Made by a program: the position numbers and the translations under genes. Below, piece by piece: positions 25,644 to 34,860 of a DNA stretch of 64,000 nt. Positions within the stretch are counted from its first letter, which is position 1. Each line of letters opens with the position of its first letter. Source of the stretch: JACMLD01 sp044223995 (lineage in GTDB: Bacteria > Bacteroidota > Bacteroidia > Chitinophagales > Chitinophagaceae); NCBI GenBank assembly GCA_044223995.1, contig JBGALE010000007.1:62001-126000 (forward strand). Direction: 5' to 3'. Under the pieces are notes generated by a model. The model ran no database searches, was not told the origin of the DNA, and saw only the letters and a program-made list of their open reading frames with translations.

Positions 25644-28062
25644 TCTATTACCGATATATGGTGCAGAACATGATGCATTGCTTTCCAAAATGGGAGACAT
25701 TACAGTTGCATTTAAAGTCGAGTTACCGGAGCTGTTTACCTTAAGCAATGAAGAATATGAAGCGTTGCATCATGCGTGGATTAAAGCTATTAAAGTATTA
25801 CCACCATATTCCATTCTACATAAACAGGATTGGTTCACAGAAACCAGTTTTAAACCACAGTTCATTAAAGATGACAATAGTTTTCTCAGCCGCAGCAGTG
25901 ATAGATTTTTTAATGAAAGACCTTTCCTCGATCACCAGGCTTATATTTTCCTGACCAAGAAACCTGCCAACCGCAAAGTATCCAGTTCAGTATTCTCCAG
26001 CCTGTTAAAAAGGAGTATGGTTCCTGAAGAAACGATTCAGCCCAAACACTTTCAGGATTTTATGAACCATGTCGGGCAGTTTGAAAAGATACTATCAGAC
26101 AGTGGATTTATGGCTTTACAAAAATTAAACAATGATCAACTGATCAATATAGTCAGCCAGTATATTAACCTGCAGTCTGATGATGAGACTTTAAGGGATA
26201 TTGTATTTCATCCCGACTGGATGATCGGGGAAAATCATTGCCAGCTATATACTATGGCAGATGCACAGTTTGTACCGGCGCTATGCGGCTCAAGAATCAA
26301 TTATGATAAATACTCCACGGACAAGACCAAATTCAGTGTGGGGTTTGCATCACCTGTTGGGCAACTGCTTTCCTGCAATCATATTTATAATCAATTTGTT
26401 TTTATTGAAGACAGTCCCAAAACTTTACAGAAACTCGAAAGTAAACGCCTGCGTTTACAATCATTATCAGCATACAGCAGGGAAAACACTATTGCCAAGG
26501 AAGCCACTGACCAGTTTTTAAATGAAGCCATTGCTGAACAACGCTTACCAGTAAAAGCACATTTTAATATTCTTGCATGGACATCTAACAGAGATGAACT
26601 TAAAATAATTCGTAATCTCTGCTCTTCTGCGCTCACACAGATGGATGCCACTCCGAAAATTGAAACCGAAGGTGCGCCACAAATATTCTGGGCTGGTATA
26701 CCAGGCAATGCTGCAGATTTTCCAATGAATGATACTTTCGATACATTCTCACCACAGGCCTGTTGCTTTTTTAATATGGAAACCAATTACAGGTCCTCCC
26801 TATCTCCCATTGGTATAAGATTAGGCGACCGTTTGACAGGAAGGCCGGTGCATGTAGATATATCAGACGAGCCTATGAATAAAGGCATCTGCACCAACCG
26901 CAATAAATTCATTTTAGGTCCATCCGGCAGTGGTAAATCATTTTTCACCAATCATATGGTACGCTCTTATTATGAACAAGGTACCCATGTGGTACTGGTG
27001 GATGTAGGACATTCCTACAAGGGCTTATGCGATATGGTGCATGGCTATTATTTCACTTATTCAGAAAAGGATCCCATTCGGTTTAATCCATTCTACATCG
27101 GATATGGTGATGTACTGGATACAGAAAAAAAAGAAAGTATTAAAACATTGTTGCTGGCTTTATGGAAAAAAGACAATGAAACGTACAACCGAAGTGAATA
27201 TGTTGCCTTGTCCAATGCATTGCAACTCTATTTTGATAAACTGGAAAAACAGCCCGATCTATTTCCCTGTTTTGACAGTTTTTATGAATTCCTGAAAGAT
27301 GAATTTGTAACTGTGCTCTTGGGAGATAATGTTAAGGATAAGGATTTTGATGTGAGCAATTTCCTGTATGTACTACGCCCATATTATAATGGCGGTGAAT
27401 TTGATTATTTGCTTAATGCCAAGGAAAACCTGGATTTATTACAACAACCCTTCATTGTTTTTGAACTGGATAACATTAAAGATCATCCGATTTTATTTCC
27501 TGTTGTCACCATTATCATTATGGAAGTGTTTATTTCTAAAATGCGGAAGCTGAAAGGCATCCGTAAAATGATATTGATTGAAGAGGCCTGGAAAGCCATT
27601 GCCAAAGAAGGAATGGCGGAATACATCAAATACCTTTTTAAAACGGTACGCAAATTTTTTGGAGAAGCCATTGTGGTGACACAAGAGGTTGAAGATATTA
27701 TCTCCTCCCCTGTGGTTAAGCAGGCTATCATTAATAACAGTGATTGCAAAATATTACTGGACCAAAGTAAGTACCAGAATAAGTTTGATCAAATACAGGA
27801 ATTACTCGGTTTAACTGAGAAAGAAAAGGCTTTAGTTCTGTCTGTCAATAAAGCGAATGACCCCACAAAAAAATATAAGGAGGTTTTTATTTCACTTGGT
27901 GGTATTCTTTCCCGTGTGTACAGAACAGAAGTTTCGCTGGAAGAATACCTGGCCTATACCACAGAAGAAACTGAGAAAGTTAAGATGCAGGCTTATGCAA
28001 AAAAATATGGCAGTATTCAAAAAGGAATTGCAGCCATGGCTGCAGATATGCGAATGGGTTAA
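25627..28062 (+). CDS. traG: TraG-type VirB4 ATPase
   Basis: An 811-residue conjugation ATPase. It starts KNLFDLLPIYGAEHDALLSKMGD, as in TraG proteins of Bacteroidetes elements. Walker A GPSGSGKSFFTNH lies near residues 431-443 and Walker B ILIEEAW near 648-654. It powers assembly and substrate movement of the T4SS on the inner membrane. The length is normal for the family. It overlaps the TraF gene and precedes a small lipoprotein gene by 17 bp. Despite the name this is a VirB4 homologue, not the VirD4-type coupling protein, which is missing from this block. Confidence 0.96.
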   Translation: MKNLFDLLPIYGAEHDALLSKMGDITVAFKVELPELFTLSNEEYEALHHAWIKAIKVLPPYSILHKQDWFTETSFKPQFIKDDNSFLSRSSDRFFNERPFLDHQAYIFLTKKPANRKVSSSVFSSLLKRSMVPEETIQPKHFQDFMNHVGQFEKILSDSGFMALQKLNNDQLINIVSQYINLQSDDETLRDIVFHPDWMIGENHCQLYTMADAQFVPALCGSRINYDKYSTDKTKFSVGFASPVGQLLSCNHIYNQFVFIEDSPKTLQKLESKRLRLQSLSAYSRENTIAKEATDQFLNEAIAEQRLPVKAHFNILAWTSNRDELKIIRNLCSSALTQMDATPKIETEGAPQIFWAGIPGNAADFPMNDTFDTFSPQACCFFNMETNYRSSLSPIGIRLGDRLTGRPVHVDISDEPMNKGICTNRNKFILGPSGSGKSFFTNHMVRSYYEQGTHVVLVDVGHSYKGLCDMVHGYYFTYSEKDPIRFNPFYIGYGDVLDTEKKESIKTLLLALWKKDNETYNRSEYVALSNALQLYFDKLEKQPDLFPCFDSFYEFLKDEFVTVLLGDNVKDKDFDVSNFLYVLRPYYNGGEFDYLLNAKENLDLLQQPFIVFELDNIKDHPILFPVVTIIIMEVFISKMRKLKGIRKMILIEEAWKAIAKEGMAEYIKYLFKTVRKFFGEAIVVTQEVEDIISSPVVKQAIINNSDCKILLDQSKYQNKFDQIQELLGLTEKEKALVLSVNKANDPTKKYKEVFISLGGILSRVYRTEVSLEEYLAYTTEETEKVKMQAYAKKYGSIQKGIAAMAADMRMG

Positions 28063-28079
28063 CACAAAAAATAATCTTT

Positions 28080-28466
28080 ATGAAGATGAGTGCATTTTTA
28101 CTGGCTGGTTTAGTTGTAGTGATACTGAGCTGTAACAACCTGATTCAAGCTGATACGGTAAAAGTTTTCATTCCGGGCACTTATAGCGCAGACTGGTCAA
28201 CTGAGTTTAATCAAACAAAAGACACTTTATGGCTGGAGCCATTAACAGAAAATGGCAGCGAAACTTTCCGAATCACCAGGCGTTCCCATATTGAGTTTAT
28301 AAATGCAGCAAAAGACAAAGCACCTGAATATAAAATTGCAAAATGGACCGGAACATATGACGTTAAGACCAAAACGATATTCATTAATAATAATGGGAGA
28401 GTATTATCATTTGATCCGAAAAAAGAAATTCTGTGGATGGGAACAACGATGTACAAGAAACTATAA
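28080..28466 (+). CDS. Small lipoprotein of the transfer operon
   Basis: A 128-residue protein with a signal peptide and lipobox VVVILSCNN (lipidated cysteine at about residue 18). The mature part is beta-rich (TYSADWSTEF, DTLWLEPLTENGSETFRITRRSHIEFI), ending ILWMGTTMYKKL. It has no known enzyme motif. Similar small lipoproteins are typical between VirB4 and VirB5-like genes in Chitinophagaceae and Sphingobacteriaceae elements. It may correspond to a VirB7-like pilotin that stabilises the outer-membrane complex, which is inference from position and type. Confidence 0.7.
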   Translation: MKMSAFLLAGLVVVILSCNNLIQADTVKVFIPGTYSADWSTEFNQTKDTLWLEPLTENGSETFRITRRSHIEFINAAKDKAPEYKIAKWTGTYDVKTKTIFINNNGRVLSFDPKKEILWMGTTMYKKL

Positions 28467-28540
28467 TTACAAATTTTGACGAATGAAGAAAATAATTTAA
28501 ATAAAAATGAAACCCTTTTGAATTATTAAAACTTACAACT

Positions 28541-29209
28541 ATGAAGAAGATTATAATCTTGCTGATATTGTGCGTTGGATTAAGTATGGCACCTGTACAG
28601 CAAAGCCATGCGCAGATTGGCATCATCAAAGAAATATTAATAAAAATCATTAAAGCAATTGACCTGGCTGTGCAGAAAGTGCAGAATAAAACTATTTGGC
28701 TGCAGAATGCGCAAAAGGCATTGGAAAACACCATGTCTAAATTAAAGCTCGACGAAATTTCAGGCTGGGTGGAAAAACAGCGAACACTGTACAAGGATTA
28801 TTTCGAAGAGTTACAGAAAGTAAAAAACATTATTGCCTATTACCAGCGCATCAAAGACCTGACACAGAAAAACATATTGCTGGTCGATGCTTATAAAAAA
28901 GCATTCGCATTATTTAAGCAGGACCAACATTTTACCTCAGCAGAAATTGCTTATATGGAAAAAGTGTATTCAGGCATTCTGGAACAAAGTGCCAAAAATA
29001 TTGACCAGATTTTTATAGTGATCAATTCATTCAGTACTCAGATGTCAGATGCCAAGCGGTTAGAAATTATCGACGGTGCCGCAGAACAGGTAGATAAAAA
29101 CTATGCGGATCTGGTACAATTTAATACACAAAATAAATTACTGAGCCTGCACCGGGCAAAGGATCAGCAGGATATTGATGTGGTAAGGGCATTGTATGGC
29201 ATTAAATAA
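28541..29209 (+). CDS. TraI-like / VirB5-type periplasmic transfer protein
   Basis: A 222-residue exported, mostly helical protein with a signal peptide ending QSHA-Q at about residue 24. It has a long amphipathic first helix (IIKEILIKIIKAIDLAVQKVQN) and a C-terminal signature shared with the next two genes (SDAKRLEIIDGAAEQVDKNY, then LHRAKDQQDIDVVRALYGIK). It corresponds to the TraI-type proteins of Bacteroidetes elements and probably plays the VirB5 (pilus tip or adhesin) role. It is the first of three tandem relatives and the most diverged. Confidence 0.72.
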   Translation: MKKIIILLILCVGLSMAPVQQSHAQIGIIKEILIKIIKAIDLAVQKVQNKTIWLQNAQKALENTMSKLKLDEISGWVEKQRTLYKDYFEELQKVKNIIAYYQRIKDLTQKNILLVDAYKKAFALFKQDQHFTSAEIAYMEKVYSGILEQSAKNIDQIFIVINSFSTQMSDAKRLEIIDGAAEQVDKNYADLVQFNTQNKLLSLHRAKDQQDIDVVRALYGIK

Positions 29210-29215
29210 AAAGTT

Positions 29216-29833
29216 ATGAAAAAGCTACTCATTACAGTCACCATTGTATTCGCTTCTCTCTTGTCATCTTATGGACAATCCAAACAGGTAAAATTATACC
29301 TGAAACAAATTGGATTAAACGAAGTGCTGATCAACTACCTGAAAAAAGCAATGGCAATTGCAAAATTCGGACTCACTACTATTGCGGATATTAAGAATGG
29401 TGAGTTTAGCCTTCACCGCATTTTCTTTGATAAACTTAAAGCCGTTAATCCTAAAATAAAAAACCTGAAGAAAGTAGCAGATATTATAACCCTTCAGGTA
29501 CAAATCATTAAAAACTATCAAAGCAGTTATAAACAGATTAAGGCAAGTAAACAATTCAGCAATACTGAAATCAACTATATCTATTCTGTATTCATCAAAC
29601 TGCTTGATGACACAGGCAATAACCTGGAAGAATTGTATAAAGTATTAGCTGCAGCACAATACCAAATGACAGACGACGAGAGGATAAAACGTATTGATGA
29701 CCTGTATATTCAAATGCAAAGCAATTATGTATTTACTCAACATTTCAGCAAGGAAACGTTGGTCATGGCTATGCAGCGAATGAAAGAAAGCAATGAATTA
29801 AAACAAAGCAGGGATTGGTATGGAATTAAATAA
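29216..29833 (+). CDS. VirB5/TerB-like periplasmic protein, second tandem copy
   Basis: A 205-residue exported helical protein with a signal peptide (LLITVTIVFASLLSSYGQ). The core IADIKNGEFSLHRIFFDKLKAVNPKIKNLKKVADIITLQ and MTDDERIKRIDDLYIQMQ is shared closely with the next gene. Relatives in databases are often called TerB-family tellurite-resistance proteins, but the setting inside a transfer operon argues for a conjugation role. It starts 6 bp after the first copy and ends with the same final DWYGIK-type tail. Confidence 0.7.
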   Translation: MKKLLITVTIVFASLLSSYGQSKQVKLYLKQIGLNEVLINYLKKAMAIAKFGLTTIADIKNGEFSLHRIFFDKLKAVNPKIKNLKKVADIITLQVQIIKNYQSSYKQIKASKQFSNTEINYIYSVFIKLLDDTGNNLEELYKVLAAAQYQMTDDERIKRIDDLYIQMQSNYVFTQHFSKETLVMAMQRMKESNELKQSRDWYGIK

Positions 29834-29863
29834 TGCTATTTTTTAAAATCAAAAGAGCGCACC

Positions 29864-30487
29864 ATGAAAAAGATAATCATCATACTCTTCTTAGCTGTAA
29901 GCACTGCAAAAGCGAGTGCCCAGGCAGAAGAATTGCAGCAGCTGGCATTGAATATTGAAAAGCTCGCCCAGTTTAAACAAATATTAAGTGACCTGAAAAA
30001 AGCCTATGAAATCTTATACGGTGGGTATACCACTATTAAAAATATTTCCGAAGGAAATTTCAGTTTACATCAAACCTTCCTGGATGGCTTATTAAAAGTT
30101 AGTCCCGCTGTGCAGAAATATAAAAAGGTAGCGGATATTATCAGCCTGCAGTTGCAATTAGTAAAAGAGTACAAAGCAGCTTTTACCCGGTTTAAAAACA
30201 ATAACTGGTTCAGGCAGGAGGAGATTGATTATATCGCACGGGTTTACAGCAACCTGTTTAAACAAAGTCTGCAACACTTGGATGACCTGGCAACAGTTTT
30301 AACCGCCAATCAATTGCGGATGACAGATGATGAGCGGCTGAAACGTATTGATCAAATTTATTCCGGTATGCAGGACAAGATGGTTTTTCTTCGGCATTTT
30401 AACTCCAATACATCCATACTGAGTATCCAGCGTTCCAAAGAAAAATCCGACGTGGACATAATACAAAAATTACATGATGTGAAATAA
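29864..30487 (+). CDS. VirB5/TerB-like periplasmic protein, third tandem copy
   Basis: A 207-residue exported helical protein with its signal peptide ending ASAQ. It shares ISEGNFSLHQTFLDGLLKVSPAVQKYKKVADIISLQLQLVKEY and MTDDERLKRIDQIYSGMQ with the second copy, clearly a tandem duplicate. It is placed immediately before the VirB6-type gene (14 bp), the same position in which relatives are found in other Bacteroidetes elements. It is probably a structural or adhesin subunit of the transfer apparatus. The multiple copies may allow variant pilus tips or simply dosage. Confidence 0.72.
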   Translation: MKKIIIILFLAVSTAKASAQAEELQQLALNIEKLAQFKQILSDLKKAYEILYGGYTTIKNISEGNFSLHQTFLDGLLKVSPAVQKYKKVADIISLQLQLVKEYKAAFTRFKNNNWFRQEEIDYIARVYSNLFKQSLQHLDDLATVLTANQLRMTDDERLKRIDQIYSGMQDKMVFLRHFNSNTSILSIQRSKEKSDVDIIQKLHDVK

Positions 30488-30501
30488 GTAAAACCAATTT
30501 T

Positions 30502-31653
30502 ATGGGAAAGTGCGTAAGGGTTGCTTTTATGGCAACAGTGGGAATGATGGTTCCATATTTATTACAGGCGCAGGTCGCCACAGAAATTCATAGCCTGCAT
30601 TCTGTGTTGGATGCATTATACGATGATATGATGCCAATGTGCAGCCAATTGATTGGTGTGGGACGTGGCATTGCAGGATTTGCAGCTACCTGGTATATTG
30701 CTACAAGGGTTTGGCGGCATATCAGCAATGCAGAACCCATTGATTTTTATCCTTTGTTCCGGCCATTTGTTTTGGGTTTTGCCGTGCTCATCTTTCCTTC
30801 GGTAATCGCTATGATCAATGGGGTAATGAAACCCACTGTTACGGCTACAGAAGGCATGGTAGAAAATTCTGATAAAGCTATCGCAACCCTATTAAAAGCA
30901 AAGGAAGAAGCCATCAAGAAAACCATTTACTGGCAGATGTATGTTGGTGCATCAGGAGAAGGTGACCGGGATAAATGGTACCAATATACTTACAATGAAG
31001 ATCCTTCTGAAGAAGGATGGATTGCTGGTGTGGGCAATTCTGTACAATTTGCCATGAGCAAATTCTATTACAATTTCAAGAACTCCATTAAAGAATGGTT
31101 GTCTGAAATCCTAAAAGTATTCTATGAAGCAGCAGCTCTCTGCATTAACACTATCCGAACTTTTAATCTGGTGGTACTGGCGATTCTGGGTCCATTGGTT
31201 TTTGGTATTGCAGTCTTTGATGGATTTCAGCATACCCTCAGTTCCTGGCTTGCCCGTTATCTAAACTTTTTCCTCTGGCTACCGGTAGCCAATATATTCG
31301 GTGCGATCATGGGTAAGATCCAGGAGAATATGCTCAAACTAGATATTTCCCAAATCGAATCACAGGGCGATACTTTTTTTTCTTCCACTGATATGGCCTA
31401 CCTGGTCTTTATGATCATTGGCATCTGCGGATATTTTACCATTCCCAGTGTAGCCAATTATATCATACAAGCAGGCGGTCAAAACAGTTTTCTGCATAAA
31501 GTCACTTCCGGTTTTAATGCCACTACAAGAAGTGTAACGAATAACACGATTTCTGCAGGTGGTGCAATAATGAATAGTGTTTCTAATAGCTTCTCCTCTG
31601 GCAATGGTAATGGCACCAGTGAGTACATGAAAAACAGGTTATCAGGCAAATAA
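30502..31653 (+). CDS. traJ: TraJ-like VirB6 inner-membrane channel protein
   Basis: A 383-residue polytopic membrane protein. A signal-like first helix is followed by about five further hydrophobic segments (IGVGRGIAGFAATWYIATRVW, FVLGFAVLIFPSVIAMINGVM, LVVLAILGPLVFGIAVF, WLPVANIFGAIM, YLVFMIIGICGYFTIPSVANYII). The central soluble loop and YLNFFLWLPVANI match the TraJ/VirB6 family. It forms part of the inner-membrane channel. The C-terminus is low-complexity Ser/Asn/Gly-rich. The spacing to the VirB8 gene is 24 bp. Confidence 0.9.
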   Translation: MGKCVRVAFMATVGMMVPYLLQAQVATEIHSLHSVLDALYDDMMPMCSQLIGVGRGIAGFAATWYIATRVWRHISNAEPIDFYPLFRPFVLGFAVLIFPSVIAMINGVMKPTVTATEGMVENSDKAIATLLKAKEEAIKKTIYWQMYVGASGEGDRDKWYQYTYNEDPSEEGWIAGVGNSVQFAMSKFYYNFKNSIKEWLSEILKVFYEAAALCINTIRTFNLVVLAILGPLVFGIAVFDGFQHTLSSWLARYLNFFLWLPVANIFGAIMGKIQENMLKLDISQIESQGDTFFSSTDMAYLVFMIIGICGYFTIPSVANYIIQAGGQNSFLHKVTSGFNATTRSVTNNTISAGGAIMNSVSNSFSSGNGNGTSEYMKNRLSGK

Positions 31654-31677
31654 GTTAATAGATAAAAAGAAACGAAG

Positions 31678-32295
31678 ATGTTTAAACAAATGAAAAATAT
31701 TGACAGTGCTTTTAAATATGTAAGAACATTCAGTATGCTGCTGATCATTGCCTGTGTGGGAATCTGTTGTTTCTCCACGTACAAAAGTTTTCAGCTGGTC
31801 AGCCATATCCAATCAAAGATTTACATCTTATCCAACGGCAAAGCTCTGGAAGCCAGTATCGGTGAAAGAAAGGATAATATTCCTGTAGAAGCCAAAGACC
31901 ATATTAAAACCTTTCACCAGTATTTTTTCACCCTTGACCCGGATGAAAAACTAATCCAGACCAATATCACCAAAGCATTGTACCTGGCAGACATTTCAGC
32001 AAAGCGCCAGTATGATAATTTAAAAGAAAGCGGATATTTCACCAATATCATTTCAGGCAATATCAGCCAGACCATCAGCATCGACAGTGTGATGGTGGAC
32101 CTCAACCAAACACCCTATTATTTCCGGTGTTACGGAACGCAATCCATTGTTCGTACTACCAGTACCGTAACCAGAAGTTTAATCACAGAGGGGTACCTGC
32201 GTAATATTTCACGTTCTGATAATAATCCGCATGGATTTTTAATCGAACGCTGGGCTACTATTTTAAATAAAGACATTAAAGTTCAAAACAGGTAA
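31678..32295 (+). CDS. traK: TraK-like VirB8 protein
   Basis: A 205-residue bitopic inner-membrane protein with one N-terminal membrane segment (SMLLIIACVGICCFSTYKSF) and a periplasmic NTF2-like domain typical of VirB8/TraK (FFTLDPDEKLIQTNITKALYLAD, then PYYFRCYGTQSIVRTTS and SLITEGYLRNISRSDNNPHGFLIERW). It bridges the inner-membrane and outer-membrane parts of the T4SS. The length and motifs are standard, and it is 2 bp from the next gene. Confidence 0.93.
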   Translation: MFKQMKNIDSAFKYVRTFSMLLIIACVGICCFSTYKSFQLVSHIQSKIYILSNGKALEASIGERKDNIPVEAKDHIKTFHQYFFTLDPDEKLIQTNITKALYLADISAKRQYDNLKESGYFTNIISGNISQTISIDSVMVDLNQTPYYFRCYGTQSIVRTTSTVTRSLITEGYLRNISRSDNNPHGFLIERWATILNKDIKVQNR

Positions 32296-32297
32296 TC

Positions 32298-32795
32298 ATG
32301 TTTAATTTATTTAAAAGGAAAAAGAAAACTCCGGAAACCAGTCCATTACAGGATAAACTGGTTAATGGTATTGTTGGAAAGGTTACCGCTTTCCAATTCA
32401 GATGGGCTTACTTTATGCAAAGAAACTCCGAACGCTTTTCATTGCGTACTAAAAAATATTTCACCATAATTATTGTATTGTTGGCCTCATTGTACAGCTT
32501 GTACATCATTGCATCAAGTATTATACAAAAGCCTAAAAAAGGATACTCCATTTCAAAAATTCATGTCCCGAAATACGCCACAAAAACTGGAGAGGAAAAA
32601 ACGCTAAGTAATAGTCTCATACCCGAAAAGGAATACTATAAAATAATCCGCTTCCATCAATATATAGATAGCCTTAATCAAACCACAAAAGGAAAGAGAA
32701 TCGCTGACAGCATCCTGCTAAAAAGACCGGGATTAATGGACAGTACATTTCAACTAAAAAAATTATACGAATTACAACAATCACTAAAAGAATAA
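32298..32795 (+). CDS. TraL-like single-pass transfer protein
   Basis: A 165-residue basic protein with a single membrane helix (FTIIIVLLASLYSLYIIASSII) about 55 residues in, and a short periplasmic tail. It lies between VirB8 and VirB10 genes, where Bacteroidetes elements carry the poorly conserved TraL gene, and is separated from neighbours by 2-3 bp. No motif points to an activity. It is called TraL-like purely by position and topology. Confidence 0.65.
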   Translation: MFNLFKRKKKTPETSPLQDKLVNGIVGKVTAFQFRWAYFMQRNSERFSLRTKKYFTIIIVLLASLYSLYIIASSIIQKPKKGYSISKIHVPKYATKTGEEKTLSNSLIPEKEYYKIIRFHQYIDSLNQTTKGKRIADSILLKRPGLMDSTFQLKKLYELQQSLKE

Positions 32796-32798
32796 ATC

Positions 32799-34073
32799 AT
32801 GAAACAGCTAACAACAAAAATGTTGCGCCAAAGAAAAATGTTGCTGGTATTACCAGCATTAGTTATCCCATTTATTACGATGGCATTCTGGGCGCTAGGT
32901 GGTGGTAAAGGAAGCCCGAACGAATCCGTCAAAACCACCTCAGGATTAAACCTGGAATTACCTGGAGCGGCACTTAAGGAAGACCGGACGATGGACAAAC
33001 TGGCGTATTACGACAAGGCACAGTCTGATTCAGAAAAGATCATGCAACAAATGAAGGATGATCCTTATTTTGTTAAACCTCCTGTGGCAGCGGACAGTAT
33101 TCTGGCGGCTTTTTCTGAAAGAAATCCTTCTGTCACTGCTAACAGAAATTCAAATCAGGGATACAGTAATGGCTATACCAATAGCCCATATACAGACCCC
33201 AATGAAACCAAGGTATATCAAAAACTGGCACAATTAAATGCAGCACTAAAATCAAATGGCAACACTACTGCAAGTCAAACAGACAATACAAATCTGTACA
33301 ATCAAACGGGAGCAGGGTCAATCGATGTTGACAGGCTGGAACAAATGCTGCAATCTGCGACCGGCAATAAATCCGAAGATCCGGAAATGAAACAGTTGAG
33401 TGGCATGCTGGAAAAGATACTGGACATTCAACACCCGGAAAGAGTAACTGAAAAATTAAAAGTGAATGCGCCGGTAAATAAAGAAACCATTTTCTCAGTA
33501 AATAAAGAAGTATACAAATCTACTTTCAGTTTATTGGATACTCCAGTCACTCAGCAACTCCCCTCTCCCGCTGAAAGCTTCTTTGGAACTACAGAAGCCA
33601 ACGAAAATACTACACAGAATGCGATCGAAGCTGTCGTGCATGAAACCCAAACATTGGTATCAGGAGCTGTGATCAAACTCAGGCTATGTTCGCCGGTATA
33701 TATCAGTGAGCATTGTATTCCAAAAGGGAATTTTGTATTCGGCACCGTAACACTAAATAATGAGCGTTTGGAAATCAATATCAATTCCATAAGAGAAGGC
33801 AATTCTCTTTTCCCGGTTAAGATGGAAGTATATGATATGGATGGATTGGCGGGTATTTATATACCTGGTGCTATCAGCCGTGATGTGGCCAAACAATCAA
33901 CTGATAATGCCCTGCAGTCTGTGGCACTGGGAAGTCTCGATCCCTCAATTGGAGCGCAGGCTGCAAGCGCAGGAATTGAAACTGCAAAAAACCTGTTAAG
34001 TAAAAAAGTTAAACTGGTTAAGGTGCAGGTGAAAGCAGGTTATCGGATCTTATTAAAAGATAAACAACAATAA
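32799..34073 (+). CDS. traM: TraM-like VirB10 protein
   Basis: A 424-residue protein. A cytoplasmic start and one membrane helix (MLLVLPALVIPFITMAFWAL) are followed by a disordered Asn/Ser/Thr/Gln-rich periplasmic linker (about 100-180). The C-terminal VirB10/TraM beta-barrel domain (about 265-424) includes LVSGAVIKLRLCSPVYISEHCIPKG and VKLVKVQVKAGYRILLKDKQQ. It spans the envelope and forms the T4SS core with the VirB9-like protein encoded 25 bp downstream. Length is normal for the family. Confidence 0.95.
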   Translation: MKQLTTKMLRQRKMLLVLPALVIPFITMAFWALGGGKGSPNESVKTTSGLNLELPGAALKEDRTMDKLAYYDKAQSDSEKIMQQMKDDPYFVKPPVAADSILAAFSERNPSVTANRNSNQGYSNGYTNSPYTDPNETKVYQKLAQLNAALKSNGNTTASQTDNTNLYNQTGAGSIDVDRLEQMLQSATGNKSEDPEMKQLSGMLEKILDIQHPERVTEKLKVNAPVNKETIFSVNKEVYKSTFSLLDTPVTQQLPSPAESFFGTTEANENTTQNAIEAVVHETQTLVSGAVIKLRLCSPVYISEHCIPKGNFVFGTVTLNNERLEININSIREGNSLFPVKMEVYDMDGLAGIYIPGAISRDVAKQSTDNALQSVALGSLDPSIGAQAASAGIETAKNLLSKKVKLVKVQVKAGYRILLKDKQQ

Positions 34074-34098
34074 TTTTTGAAAATTAAAAATCATCATC

Positions 34099-34860
34099 AT
34101 GAAATATTTAATCATCATTCTCACCAGTTGCCTGTTACAATTATTGGGCAATGCACAAACGGTACAAATCAGCACTGATAAGACCACCACCCTTGTATTT
34201 CCATTCGCCATCCGTCATGTGGACCGGGGCACGAAGGATATATTAATACAACCTGTAAAAGATGCAGACAATATTCTACTGGTAAAAGCAGCCACCAAGG
34301 ATTTCCAGTTTACCAATTTAAGTGTAGTTACTACTGATGGCAGCGTATATGCCTTCCCTGTTCAATATGCCGAAACACCGGCCATTTGGATTTACCAGGT
34401 TCCGGTACAACAGCAGGTTCCCCTATCGGAATATGCCAGAGGTATTGCAGATAATCCTTTAACGCTTCGTGGCATCCGCAGCCATAGCTGGGATGTGGAA
34501 GGACAGGTTGCGGGAATTTACATCAAAGAAAATACTATTTACTATCAACTATGGATAACGAATAACAGTCCGCTGGATTATGACATCGATTTTCTGCGCT
34601 TTTATATCAGGGACAAACATAAAAGCAAAAGAACAGCCACCCAGGAAAATGAATTGCAGTCGCTGTTCATTGCAGGCAATATCAAACAGGTTAAAGCAAA
34701 TTGCAAAAACAGCATAGTGGTTGCGTTGGAAAAATTCACTATTCCTGATGCGAAATACCTGGCCATTGAAATCAATGAAAAAAATGGCGGCAGGCATCTA
34801 CTGCTAAGGGTGCATAATAATAAAATTATTAAGGCCATTACACTTCCGGATTTACAATGA
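34099..34860 (+). CDS. traN: TraN-like VirB9 protein (DUF4138)
   Basis: A 253-residue exported protein with signal peptide (LIIILTSCLLQLLGNAQ) and the DUF4138 pattern: TTTLVFPFAIRHVDRGTKDIL near the start, VKAATKDFQFTNLSVVTTDG, and a C-terminal immunoglobulin-like part YYQLWITNNSPLDYDIDFLRFYIRDKHKSKRTA. It corresponds to TraN/VirB9, the outer-membrane core subunit. Its stop overlaps the next start by 4 bp (ATGA). Confidence 0.95.
   Translation: MKYLIIILTSCLLQLLGNAQTVQISTDKTTTLVFPFAIRHVDRGTKDILIQPVKDADNILLVKAATKDFQFTNLSVVTTDGSVYAFPVQYAETPAIWIYQVPVQQQVPLSEYARGIADNPLTLRGIRSHSWDVEGQVAGIYIKENTIYYQLWITNNSPLDYDIDFLRFYIRDKHKSKRTATQENELQSLFIAGNIKQVKANCKNSIVVALEKFTIPDAKYLAIEINEKNGGRHLLLRVHNNKIIKAITLPDLQ

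Noticed and set aside
29216..30487. Tellurite-resistance function suggested by the TerB-like family name
   Set aside because: The proteins are exported, tandem, and embedded in a T4SS operon between VirB5-like and VirB6 genes, so a transfer role is far more likely.
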